Of a stretch of DNA of 64,000 nt, positions 1-7,432 are shown in pieces. The notes beneath the pieces are model-generated. The model was not told the origin of the DNA and ran no database searches. It worked only from the letters and a program-made list of their open reading frames with translations. Position 1 is the first letter of the stretch. Every line of letters begins with the position of its first letter. Source of the DNA: Streptomyces sp. R28 (GTDB lineage Bacteria; Actinomycetota; Actinomycetes; Streptomycetales; Streptomycetaceae); the NCBI RefSeq assembly GCF_041052385.1, contig NZ_CP163439.1, positions 4,081,001 through 4,145,000 of the forward strand, read 5' to 3'. Position numbers and translations under genes: made by a program.

Positions 1-831
1 CGAGGCACCCGTGCCGCCGCCGGAGCCGTCGTACGAGAACGCGACCTCGGGGGCGAGCTGGACGAAGCCCTCCACGGACGCGGCCGCCGACGCCGGGGCG
101 CCCTCGGCCGTGGCGACCGCCGCGCCCACGTCGATACGCAGGCTGCCCAGCGGGAGTTTCGCGCCCTCGGGGCCGAAGTGGAGGTCACCGGTCTTCGCCC
201 AGGAGACCTTCACGCCCTGGACGAGCGGCTTGACCTCGACGGACGACGGGTCGACCGGGACCTCGCCCTCGGCCTTGCTCTCGCCGAGCACGGAGTTGAG
301 CTTCGCCGGTTCCGTCTCGACCGTCGTACCGCTGTCCTGCGTGGTGCTGACGACCTCCGTGACCTCGGCCAGCACGCCGTCGGGGGCGCCGGGGGCCGGG
401 GCACTGGCGATGATGTCGCCGACGGCTACCGGAGGTTGGGCCGCGGGGCCGGATGAGGAACCGGGTGAGGAGCCGGATGAGGGACTGGCCGAGGGGTCGG
501 TGGTCGGTTCGGCCGTCGGTCTCGCGGCGGACCGCGACGAGATGACGGCCCGTCCGCTCTTCCTGTCGTACGAGGCGACCTTGAGGGAGGACTTCTTCGC
601 CGTGCCTCCCTGACCTGCGTCGGCCACGGCGGTGGGAGTGGCCGTACCGGAGGACGGGGCCGCGACGACCGCGAGTTGTTCCTGGACCGCGGCGGGGGCG
701 GGGCTCTCGGCCGTCGACTGGGTCGCCGCTTCGGGGGTCGTCGGGGAGGTGGTGGAGCAGCCCGTAGTGAGCAGGGCCGCGATGGTGGCTGCCGACAGTA
801 AGGCATGCCTCTTGAGCTTGGATCTGTGCAC
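1..831 (-). CDS. Putative lipoprotein, C-terminus beyond window
   Basis: The reading frame is open from a GTG at 829-831 (GAGGA about 4 nt upstream) to the left edge, giving 277 codons and no stop, so the gene is partial. The N-terminus is basic (MHRSKLKRH), then hydrophobic, ending in LLTTGC with Cys25. This looks like a type II signal peptide, although Thr at -3 is not ideal for a lipobox. A Pro/Ser/Thr/Ala-rich linker follows (about 30-130), then a region rich in small residues and beta-prone segments with no recognised domain. Codon 11 is TTA, a leucine codon rare in Streptomyces and read by the bldA tRNA, so translation may be development-dependent. Function unknown; a secreted, membrane-tethered role is inferred. 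Confidence 0.7.
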   Translation of the reverse strand, partial: MHRSKLKRHALLSAATIAALLTTGCSTTSPTTPEAATQSTAESPAPAAVQEQLAVVAAPSSGTATPTAVADAGQGGTAKKSSLKVASYDRKSGRAVISSRSAARPTAEPTTDPSASPSSGSSPGSSSGPAAQPPVAVGDIIASAPAPGAPDGVLAEVTEVVSTTQDSGTTVETEPAKLNSVLGESKAEGEVPVDPSSVEVKPLVQGVKVSWAKTGDLHFGPEGAKLPLGSLRIDVGAAVATAEGAPASAAASVEGFVQLAPEVAFSYDGSGGGTGAS

Positions 832-1102
832 GCGTGTCCTCGGGAGCGGTGTATGGGGGTGCGCTGCAGGAGGTGACTGGTGGGAGGGCACGCGGCCGTG
901 CCGGGACATGCCAGGACATGCCGAGGCATGCCGAGTCAGGCGGTTCCGGCGCTATGCGCAGGCGGTGGTTACCCCCCAGTAGTCATGCATGAGCATGCCA
1001 GGCTCACGGATACAGCAGCCGCTTTCTTCTCCGCACGACTACGGTGACGTGCGCCACATGCGCCACATGCGCCACACGCCACATGAGTCACATCAATGTC
1101 GG
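832..1102. repeat. Intergenic gap with two sets of short direct repeats
   Basis: No gene was seen between the two minus-strand lipoprotein genes. At 904-933 there are three near-identical 10 bp units (GGACATGCCA type). At 1051-1077 there are three 9 bp units of GCGCCACAT type, with a fourth partial copy after them. The second set lies upstream of the 1-831 gene and downstream of the 1103-2224 gene. Function unknown. Confidence 0.5.
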
Positions 1103-2224
1103 TCAGCAGGCCGTGGGGACGACCGTCTCCGGATCGCCGCTCAGTGCGGTGGCCGTGACCCATCCCGTCTCGCCGTTCGTGCGGAGCAGCTTGACCCAGA
1201 CGTCGCTGACCGAGCCGTGTGCGGAGACCTCTTCCCCGCGCTGGAAGCACAGGGCCTGGTATTCGCCCTGCGCAGCTATGTGGCTCACCTGGACACCGGC
1301 CCTACTCGGCTCCGAGCGGACCGGAGCGGAGGCCTGGCCGTAGACGGTCGTGGTGGCAGGGGTGGTCGTGTCGTCCGTGGGCGGTGCCGAGTCCGTGGGG
1401 GTGGGGGGTGGGGTGAGCTCGGTCGGGCTATCGGACGGAGACGGGTTCTGCCCGGATGCCGCGACGAAGACGGTGGCCGCCTGGTCCAGGGCCGCCTCGA
1501 CCGTGTCACCCGGGCCTGGGGCCGTCTCGTCGGGGCGTGGCAGTTGCACCGCCCCCTCGGGGCCGGTCGTGGGGATTTCGACCTTGGTGACGGCGCCCTC
1601 CTCGGACGCGTCCGTTTCCTCGGTGGCGTACTGGACCTTGAGACAGGCGCCGGTCAGCTTGGTGACCGTGTCCGTCACGGAATCGCCGGCGGACACTTCC
1701 GGCAGTACGAGTTCGAGGGCACCGGAGTCGGGACAGGCGGCCGACGCCGAGGCGCTGGGGACCGGGGAGTCCTGCGGGGTGTCGGAGACGGTGAGCTGTG
1801 TCGTCTCGCCCGGCTCGGCGTCAGTGGCGTCGATGCGCACTGTGCCGCCCTTGGCCGGGGCCAACGACTGGCCGTCGAGGGACGGTTCCACGCGGCGGTC
1901 CGTGCGGATCAGATAGCCCGCTTCGACAAGTCCCTGTTTTGGACTTACATATCGGAAGATGGCGGTGAGGTAACCCTTGGGGTCGATTTCGAACTGATGC
2001 TCAACTCCCGCATCCACAGAGAACACGCCGATCGGGGTCACAAAAGATCGCCCCACGGAAACAGTGATTTTCCCCGACGAGTCGAGCGTGAATGTGACCG
2101 GCGCGAAAGCCGGGGTGAAGGAGGCGGAGGCATCGGAGTTGTCGCAGCCCGCCGCGCCCACCAGAGCCATCAGCGTCATCCCGACTATCGGCAGGGCAAG
2201 CACCCTTGTCGCGACTGAGCGCAT
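1103..2224 (-). CDS. Lipoprotein with C-terminal SH3-like domain
   Basis: 373 aa. The N-terminus (MRSVATRVLALPIVGMTLMA) is a signal sequence ending in the lipobox-like GAAGC, with Cys27 as the expected lipidated residue. The middle is extracellular and low in recognisable motifs. A Pro/Ser/Thr linker (about 255-295) precedes a C-terminal segment of about 80 aa resembling a bacterial SH3 domain (VWVKLLRTNGETGWV pattern), which in other secreted proteins binds peptidoglycan or protein ligands. The same-strand neighbour (1-831) is also a Pro/Thr-rich lipoprotein, but the 270 bp gap argues against a tight operon. Lipoprotein call fairly sure; ligand unknown. Confidence 0.75.
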   Translation of the reverse strand: MRSVATRVLALPIVGMTLMALVGAAGCDNSDASASFTPAFAPVTFTLDSSGKITVSVGRSFVTPIGVFSVDAGVEHQFEIDPKGYLTAIFRYVSPKQGLVEAGYLIRTDRRVEPSLDGQSLAPAKGGTVRIDATDAEPGETTQLTVSDTPQDSPVPSASASAACPDSGALELVLPEVSAGDSVTDTVTKLTGACLKVQYATEETDASEEGAVTKVEIPTTGPEGAVQLPRPDETAPGPGDTVEAALDQAATVFVAASGQNPSPSDSPTELTPPPTPTDSAPPTDDTTTPATTTVYGQASAPVRSEPSRAGVQVSHIAAQGEYQALCFQRGEEVSAHGSVSDVWVKLLRTNGETGWVTATALSGDPETVVPTAC

Positions 2225-2430
2225 AACGCATCCCCCGATGCCCCCCGTGCGCGCACTCCTGCGCGCGCCCTACCGGAATTCCGAAGCGTAGCGCTGCGGG
2301 CCGGTCGCCACCATCTCCATTTCCGAATTCCGCGGTCAGGGTGCCGAATTCTGGAACGGATTGGGGTGGGAGGGGTTGGGGAGTTTTGGAGAGGCTGGAC
2401 GGGCAGCTTGCCCGCCCGCCCGGCCTCCGG

Positions 2431-4272
2431 TCAGTTCCCGCAGCCGTTTCCGGGGGGCTCGGGTGTTGGCTGGGGTGCGGGTGCGGGGACGGGTGCGGGG
2501 CCAGTCGTCTCCGGAGGGGCGGGGGCTTCCGGCGCCTCCGGCGTCTCATCAATCGGCGTCGGGACTACGGGAGTTGGGGTCGACGGCTCCGGTGTGGGCG
2601 AGGGTGTCGGCGTTGCCGGGGCCTCGGTCCCCGGGGCCTCCGGATCATCCGGGTACGGCGGCGTCCCCTGCCCCGGCGTCTCCGGCTGCTCTTCCCCCGG
2701 GTCGGCCGGTGCGGGGGCCACCGGTTCGGGGGCCACCGGTTCGGGGGCCACCGGTTCGGGGGCCACCGGTTCGGGGGCCACCGGTTCGGGGGCCACCGGT
2801 TCGGGGGCCACCGGTTCGGGGGCCACCGGTTCGGGACCCGCCGGTTCGGGATCCGTCGGCGCAGGGTCCGCTGGTGCCGGGGCGACCGGGTATTCGGATC
2901 CCGGCGCCGGCTCGTTGTGCGGAGGAGTGTCGTTCTGCGGGGGCGCGGGGTCCGCCGGGGGCTTAATCACCGGCCCGGCAGGGGGCGGTGCGGGCACATC
3001 GACAGGCGGCATTGGTGCGGGTGCATCCGCGCCCGGCACCTCGGGCGCCGGCTCAGGCACAGCCCCCGGCTCAGCCTCAGCCACCACGCCCCTCACCGCC
3101 GTATCCGAACCAGCGCCACCAGCTACACCGGCGGCAACCTCCGACGCCCTCGCCGATCCACCTGCTCCCCCCGGCCCTCCCGGCCCTCCCGGCTCCCGCG
3201 GCGCCTCCGCCCCCGCGACCGGTCCCTCCGACGGCCGGGCGGCCACCGGCGCATCCGCCAGCGGCACCCGGTCCGGGGGCGGCGTCGGAGACGGGTTGCC
3301 CGTGCCCAGGGCGAGCATCATCGCCAGGGCCGCGCCCGCGACCGTCGCCCCGGCCGCGATCGCCGTCGGCACCTTCGCGCCGCCCGCGCCGCCGGTCACC
3401 GCCTGGCGGGCCGCGTGCAGCGCGCTGCCGAACTGGCCGCTCAAGGCGGCCGTGGCGGCCGAGGCGCCCGCGGAGCCGGCGACGAATGGCAGCAGCAACT
3501 TGCCCGCGCCGCCCACGACGAAGACCAGCAGGGCCGGGCCGACCAGTGCGGGCAGCCGGTCGTTGGCGCGCATGAGTACCGCGAGCCGGCCGCGGCAGTC
3601 GTCGCAGGCGTCCACGTGGGCGAGCAGGCGTTCCGACTGGCGTGGTGTCGCGTTGCCGCGGACGTACGCCGGCATGCGCACCCAGTGGACCTCGCACGCG
3701 GGGTCGTCGGGGGCGCCGGTCTGGGAACGCAGGAAGGCCTGGCGCATGCCCTCGCGGGCGCGGTGCAGGAGTACGGCGGTCGCGCCCTGCTTGGCGCCGA
3801 TGCGCTGTCCGACCGTCTCCAGCGGCTGGCCCTCCGCCTCCGCCAGCCACAGGGCCTGTACCCAGCGCTCGGGCAGTTGGCCCAGCACCCGTACCAACAG
3901 GTCCACTTCCGAGACCTGTTCGGCCGGGTCCGCCGAGTCCTCCGCGTGGACGGCGATCTCCGTGCGCTCGGCGGTCCGCGGGTCGTGCGGGGTCTCGCGC
4001 GCCTCGCCGCCGGCCGTCGCCGCCAGGTGCCGCACCGTCGTCATCAGGTACGCCGGTACGTTCTCGATCTCGTGGCCGGCCGACAGCCGCCGCCAGACAC
4101 GGAAGTGCGCCTCGGCGACCAGGTCCTCGGCGGCCCAGGAGTTGTTGCGGGTGAGCGAGCGGGCGTAGGCGACCAGGCGGGGCTGCTGCTCCTCGTACAT
4201 GCGGGCGTACGAGGCGGTGGCGGACGCGGGAGGTGACGCCTGGGCGGGCACCTTGGGAGAACCGTCGGACAT
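2431..4272 (-). CDS. ECF-type sigma factor fused to zinc-finger anti-sigma-like domain and membrane helices
   Basis: 613 aa. Residues about 22-63 look like sigma-70 region 2 (PRLVAYARSLTRNNSWAAED). Residues about 123-180 look like region 4 with its helix-turn-helix (LGQLPERWVQALWLAEAEG). A zinc-binding anti-sigma signature follows, H219-x3-C223-x2-C226. Two hydrophobic segments come next, about 241-275 and 301-323. The remainder is a long Pro/Ala/Glu-rich tail containing eight exact PEPVA repeats, ending in NGCGN. Ordinary ECF sigma factors are about 170-200 aa with the anti-sigma encoded separately. Fused zinc-finger/TM architectures are known in some ECF groups, recalled as ECF52/ECF53. The Pro-rich tail probably lies outside the membrane, so an envelope signal could be passed to the sigma domain; this is inference. 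Confidence 0.85.
   Translation of the reverse strand: MSDGSPKVPAQASPPASATASYARMYEEQQPRLVAYARSLTRNNSWAAEDLVAEAHFRVWRRLSAGHEIENVPAYLMTTVRHLAATAGGEARETPHDPRTAERTEIAVHAEDSADPAEQVSEVDLLVRVLGQLPERWVQALWLAEAEGQPLETVGQRIGAKQGATAVLLHRAREGMRQAFLRSQTGAPDDPACEVHWVRMPAYVRGNATPRQSERLLAHVDACDDCRGRLAVLMRANDRLPALVGPALLVFVVGGAGKLLLPFVAGSAGASAATAALSGQFGSALHAARQAVTGGAGGAKVPTAIAAGATVAGAALAMMLALGTGNPSPTPPPDRVPLADAPVAARPSEGPVAGAEAPREPGGPGGPGGAGGSARASEVAAGVAGGAGSDTAVRGVVAEAEPGAVPEPAPEVPGADAPAPMPPVDVPAPPPAGPVIKPPADPAPPQNDTPPHNEPAPGSEYPVAPAPADPAPTDPEPAGPEPVAPEPVAPEPVAPEPVAPEPVAPEPVAPEPVAPEPVAPAPADPGEEQPETPGQGTPPYPDDPEAPGTEAPATPTPSPTPEPSTPTPVVPTPIDETPEAPEAPAPPETTGPAPVPAPAPQPTPEPPGNGCGN
2713..2832. repeat. Eight tandem 15 bp repeats encoding PEPVA
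   Basis: The unit GGGGGCCACCGGTTC is repeated eight times without variation, encoding (PEPVA)8 in the tail of the sigma-factor fusion. Perfect identity at the DNA level suggests recent slippage expansion. Because the unit is 15 bp, copy-number changes would keep the frame. Confidence 0.95.
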
Positions 4273-4460
4273 GGCTGGAACGCTCCAGTTGCCTGCTGGG
4301 CTGAGGGCGCGGACGAGTTTGTCAGCGTAGATGACTAAAATCTCAACTAAATGGTTCGCGTGAGCTAGATCACAGGCGCCGGCTTGCGGTTCGGCGTAAT
4401 CAACGGCCCTGCCTCCCGGTCGAGAAGGCGCACAGACATCGACAACACAGGAGACCGACC

Positions 4461-4874
4461 ATGCGCCTCGCCCTCGAACAGCCCGTCCGCGCCCGCCTCG
4501 TCACCCCCGATTACCCGGAGCTGGGGATACGCCCCACGCTGCGCTACTCCGCCGCCGATCCCTTCGCCGTGCACGTCGACTTCCCGGCGGACGTCTCGGC
4601 CGACGAGGAGGGAGTCACCTGGACGTTCGCCCGCGCGCTGCTGGAGGAGGGGCTGGACACGGCCGCCGGGATCGGGGACGTACGCATACAGCCGTGCGGG
4701 CGGTCCCGTACGGTCATCGAGTTCCGCACGCCGCACTGCATAGCCGTGATCCGATTCGGTACGGCTTCTCTTCGGCGGTTTCTGCAACGTTCGTACGCCG
4801 TCGTCGAGCCGGGGAGAGAGGACCTGGGCCCGGAACCGGACCACGGCCTCATGTCACTGCTCGACGGGGTATGA
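4461..4874 (+). CDS. SsgA-like sporulation/cell-division regulator
   Basis: 137 aa, the usual length of SsgA-like proteins (SALPs), which occur only in morphologically complex actinobacteria and control septum placement and spore wall events. Family hallmarks seen are YSAADPFAVHVDFP, TWTFARALLEEGL, GDVRIQPCG and FGTASLRRFLQRSY. Start ATG chosen after AGGAGA about 9 nt upstream. It is more divergent than the second SALP at 52532, so I give no specific ssg letter. The stop is 3 bp from the stop of the convergent Lrp gene. Confidence 0.9.
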   Translation: MRLALEQPVRARLVTPDYPELGIRPTLRYSAADPFAVHVDFPADVSADEEGVTWTFARALLEEGLDTAAGIGDVRIQPCGRSRTVIEFRTPHCIAVIRFGTASLRRFLQRSYAVVEPGREDLGPEPDHGLMSLLDGV

Positions 4875-4877
4875 GGC

Positions 4878-5459
4878 TCAGTGAGCCTTCCCGTCGCCCC
4901 CGTCGCGTCGGTCGCTCCGGTCGAACCTGTCGTCCCCGTCGTACCTGTGGCGCCTCTCGTCCCCGTCGTGCCTGTCGTAGCCGTCGTAGCCCGAGCCGGT
5001 CATCGGTGTCAGTACGCGCGTGGCGGTCCGGCGGTAGATCACCGAGCTGCGGAAGCTCACCACCTCGCGGCGGGCGCTGAAGCGGTCCATGAGGAAGGCG
5101 TGCAGGTGCTCGATGTCCGGGACGGCCACGTGGACGAGGAAGTCGTCGTAGCCGGAGACCACGAAGACCGAGACGACCTCGGGGAGCTGGGTCAGGTAGC
5201 CCTCGAAGTCGTAGATCACCTCGCGGCTCAGCGGACGCAGCCGGGCGAAGACCAGGGCCTGGAGCGAACGGCCCAACAGGCGGGGCTGTACGGCCGCGTG
5301 GTAGCCGGTAATCACGCCGCGGGCGCGCAGGGCGCGGACCCGTTCCAGGCAGGTGGAGGGTGCGATGCCGACCCGGCGGGCGAGTTCGCGGTTGGTGAGC
5401 CGTGCATCGCGCTGGAGATGGGTGAGGATCGCCGAATCAGTGTCGTCCATGGCCGTCAT
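4878..5459 (-). CDS. Lrp/AsnC-family transcriptional regulator with Asp/Arg-rich tail
   Basis: 193 aa. The N-terminal winged helix begins MDDTDSAILTHLQRDARLTN and contains the recognition segment GIAPSTCLERVRALRARGVI. An RAM-type effector domain follows (LLGRSLQALVFARLRP, SVFVVSGYDDFLVHVAV). Typical Lrp proteins are about 150 aa. The extra about 40 residues form an unusual Asp/Arg/Gly/Tyr-rich tail (YDGYDRHDGDERRHRYDGDD). ATG at 5459 or 5450 could be the start. Divergent from the methyltransferase at 5558 with a 98 bp shared promoter region, so it may control that gene and itself. Confidence 0.88.
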   Translation of the reverse strand: MTAMDDTDSAILTHLQRDARLTNRELARRVGIAPSTCLERVRALRARGVITGYHAAVQPRLLGRSLQALVFARLRPLSREVIYDFEGYLTQLPEVVSVFVVSGYDDFLVHVAVPDIEHLHAFLMDRFSARREVVSFRSSVIYRRTATRVLTPMTGSGYDGYDRHDGDERRHRYDGDDRFDRSDRRDGGDGKAH

Positions 5460-5557
5460 TCTTCCCGGGGTTCCGAATTTGGTTCGGCCGAGCCGCCCAA
5501 CTCCCGTACCACGCCCTAGATTTCCCTCGTCTGTCGGACCGAAGGGAGCCCTCGTCC

Positions 5558-6460
5558 ATGACGATCGCCGTGACAACTTCAGTGACGACCGCCGCCGCTC
5601 GACCCGTCGCTCCGCCTGAGGGCCGCCCCGTCGATCGGGCCGTCCAGAGTGTCGATCAGGCCGTCGACCAGGCCGTCGACCAGGCTGTCGACCACTACGA
5701 CCGGTTTCTCGCCGAGCACTACACCTGGATGCTCGGCGGCGATCTCGACGCGCTCGCCGCGGTGCAGCGCGTCTCGCTCTCGGGGTGGGGGGTGACTCCG
5801 GATTCGGCGTCCTGTCCGGCAGCCGGATCGCTCGCCGTGGATCTGGGGTGCGGGCCGGGGCAGGCGAGTCTCGCGCTGGCCGGGCTGGGCTTCGACTCCG
5901 TTCTCGCGGTCGATCTGAGCCGGCCGCTGCTGGGCGAACTCGCCGCGCACGCCGCCCGGGTGCCGGCGGTGCGGGCGGTGCGGGCGGATGTGCGGACCGC
6001 GTTGCGGGAGCTGGTGCGGCCGGGGTCGGCGGGGGCCGTCGTATGCCTCGGTGACACGCTGACCCATCTGCCGACCCGAGGGGATGTGGCCGCCCTCTTC
6101 GCCGACGTCGCCGCCGCGCTCGCACCCGGTGGCACGGCCGTGTTCGCCTACCGCGACCTGACGGTGCCGCTCACGGGCACCGACCGTTTCCTTCCGGTCC
6201 GGGCAACCGAGGACCGGATCATGACCTGCTTCCTGGAGTACCCGGACGACTACAACGACTACACGGTCGTCGTGCACGACCTGATCCACAGCCGCGACTC
6301 CGCTGACTCCGACTGGCGCCTCACCGCCCGTAGTTACCGCAAACTGCGACTCGCCCACACGTGGGTGGTGGAACAGCTCGGGACGGCCGGGCTGCGCGTC
6401 AGGCACGAGGAGAGCGGGCCGGGCGGCATGCGGACGGTCGTACTCGCGCGCGAGACGTGA
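5558..6460 (+). CDS. Class I SAM-dependent methyltransferase
   Basis: 300 aa. The SAM-binding motif I is clear (SLAVDLGCGPGQASLALAGLG, about residues 91-111), followed by an acidic post-I residue (VLAVDLS) and a motif II-like segment (AGAVVCLGDTLTHLP). The N-terminal 45 residues are low-complexity with a 12 bp repeat giving VDQAVDQAVDQAVD. Substrate unknown; overall shape suits small-molecule methyltransferases. RBS GGGAG about 9 nt before the ATG. Divergent from an Lrp regulator, which may sense a related metabolite (inference). The stop codon lies inside the terminator stem at 6458-6500. Confidence 0.88.
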   Translation: MTIAVTTSVTTAAARPVAPPEGRPVDRAVQSVDQAVDQAVDQAVDHYDRFLAEHYTWMLGGDLDALAAVQRVSLSGWGVTPDSASCPAAGSLAVDLGCGPGQASLALAGLGFDSVLAVDLSRPLLGELAAHAARVPAVRAVRADVRTALRELVRPGSAGAVVCLGDTLTHLPTRGDVAALFADVAAALAPGGTAVFAYRDLTVPLTGTDRFLPVRATEDRIMTCFLEYPDDYNDYTVVVHDLIHSRDSADSDWRLTARSYRKLRLAHTWVVEQLGTAGLRVRHEESGPGGMRTVVLARET

Positions 6461-6500
6461 GAAGGCCCAGGTCAGAACCTGCCCGACCTGGGCCTTCTCA
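6458..6500. terminator. Perfect 16 bp stem, bidirectional terminator
   Basis: TGAGAAGGCCCAGGTC (6458-6473) pairs perfectly with its reverse complement at 6485-6500, leaving an 11 nt loop. It sits between the convergent ends of the methyltransferase (its TGA starts the stem) and the cutinase-like gene, so it can serve both strands. Little U-tract, as is common in Streptomyces. Confidence 0.9.
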
Positions 6501-6524
6501 TGTCCTGGCCTCGTGGCCACTACG

Positions 6525-7292
6525 TCAGGACTCGTACCAGAACACCCCGTCGAGGCCGTCCTTCGCGATGGTCTGGGACATGACGTTGCCGTCCTGCACG
6601 TAGCGCCGGTGCTTGTCGGTGAGGAAGAAGTCGAGCGGGGCCACGGGCGTCGTGGCGTCGCAGGCCAGGTCGCCGCGGATGCAGAAGCGGGCGACCGGGA
6701 CGCCCGGGAACTCCTTGGGGCCGGGGCCGGTGGAGGTGAAACCGAAGGCACCCAGGCCCTTGGGGACCTTGGCCCACGCGCCGGTCTCGGGCTGCTTCGG
6801 GTCGGCGTACAGCATGCCGTTGACCTGTTCGCGGGGGATGTCGGTGCCGCCGTTCGCGATCGTCTCCAGGACCGCGTCGGCGGCCTGGGCGCCCTGCGAG
6901 TAGCCGACGATCGTGAGGCGTGCGGTCGGGTCCTTGCGGTGGGTCTCCTTGGCGGCGGCGAGGAGGTTCTCGTAGCCCTGGGCGACGCTGATGTCGTAGC
7001 TCGGCGCGGTGATGTCCGGGGTGTTCTGGCCGTTGAGCCAGGGGCCGGCGCTGGCCGGGTAGCAGACGGGGACGACCTCGGCGCCTTCCTCCAGGTACTG
7101 GTTGGCGTAGCCGAAGGTGATGGTGCAGTGGGGTGCGGGCTGCGCGGTGCCGGTGCCGCCGAGCTCGATGTAGTAGTGGCGAGGGGCGTCGTCGGCCTGC
7201 GCGACGGTGGGTGTGAGGGCGGCGGCAGCCGTCATCGCCGCGGTGAGGGCGACGGTTTTGGCGCGGCGGATGAGTCGGTTGGTGTTGGGCAT
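6525..7292 (-). CDS. Secreted cutinase/PE-PPE-type alpha-beta hydrolase
   Basis: 255 aa. A signal peptide ends near AQA-DD (residues 1-33). The mature part has a nucleophile-elbow motif GYSQGAQAADAV (Ser in G-x-S-x-G), as in cutinases and the PE-PPE C-terminal domain of mycobacteria. Two cysteine pairs (HCTITF...VCYP and FCIRGDLACDA) suggest extracellular disulfides. Start ATG at 7292 follows AGGGGGACACTC. Likely a secreted esterase; substrate (lipid, polyester or cell-wall ester) unknown. Downstream of, and co-oriented with, the NACHT gene, but separated by a repeat-rich gap. Confidence 0.8.
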   Translation of the reverse strand: MPNTNRLIRRAKTVALTAAMTAAAALTPTVAQADDAPRHYYIELGGTGTAQPAPHCTITFGYANQYLEEGAEVVPVCYPASAGPWLNGQNTPDITAPSYDISVAQGYENLLAAAKETHRKDPTARLTIVGYSQGAQAADAVLETIANGGTDIPREQVNGMLYADPKQPETGAWAKVPKGLGAFGFTSTGPGPKEFPGVPVARFCIRGDLACDATTPVAPLDFFLTDKHRRYVQDGNVMSQTIAKDGLDGVFWYES

Positions 7293-7310
7293 GAGTGTCC
7301 CCCTGGGTCC

Positions 7311-7410
7311 GTTGGTGCCTTGGCGCGTTGCTGCCTTGGTGCCTTGGTGCTGGCGCGTGACTGCTGGCGCGTTGGTGCTGGCGCTGGTACTGGCGCGTTG
7401 GCACGTTCTG
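7311..7410. repeat. Repeat-rich leader between NACHT gene and cutinase-like gene
   Basis: About 100 bp of near-repeats built on TGGCGCGTTG and TTGGTGC words (four copies of a GGCGCGTTG-like word), lying immediately upstream of the cutinase-like gene. It could be slippage-generated filler or a set of regulator sites; nothing in the sequence decides. Confidence 0.45.
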
Positions 7411-7432
7411 GTTGCTGCTGTGGTGCCAGACG

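Noticed and set aside
2341..4236. Two long plus-strand frames (600 and 631 aa) across the sigma factor gene
   Set aside because: Arg/Gly/Ser-rich shadows with repeats; sigma factor motifs are on the minus strand.
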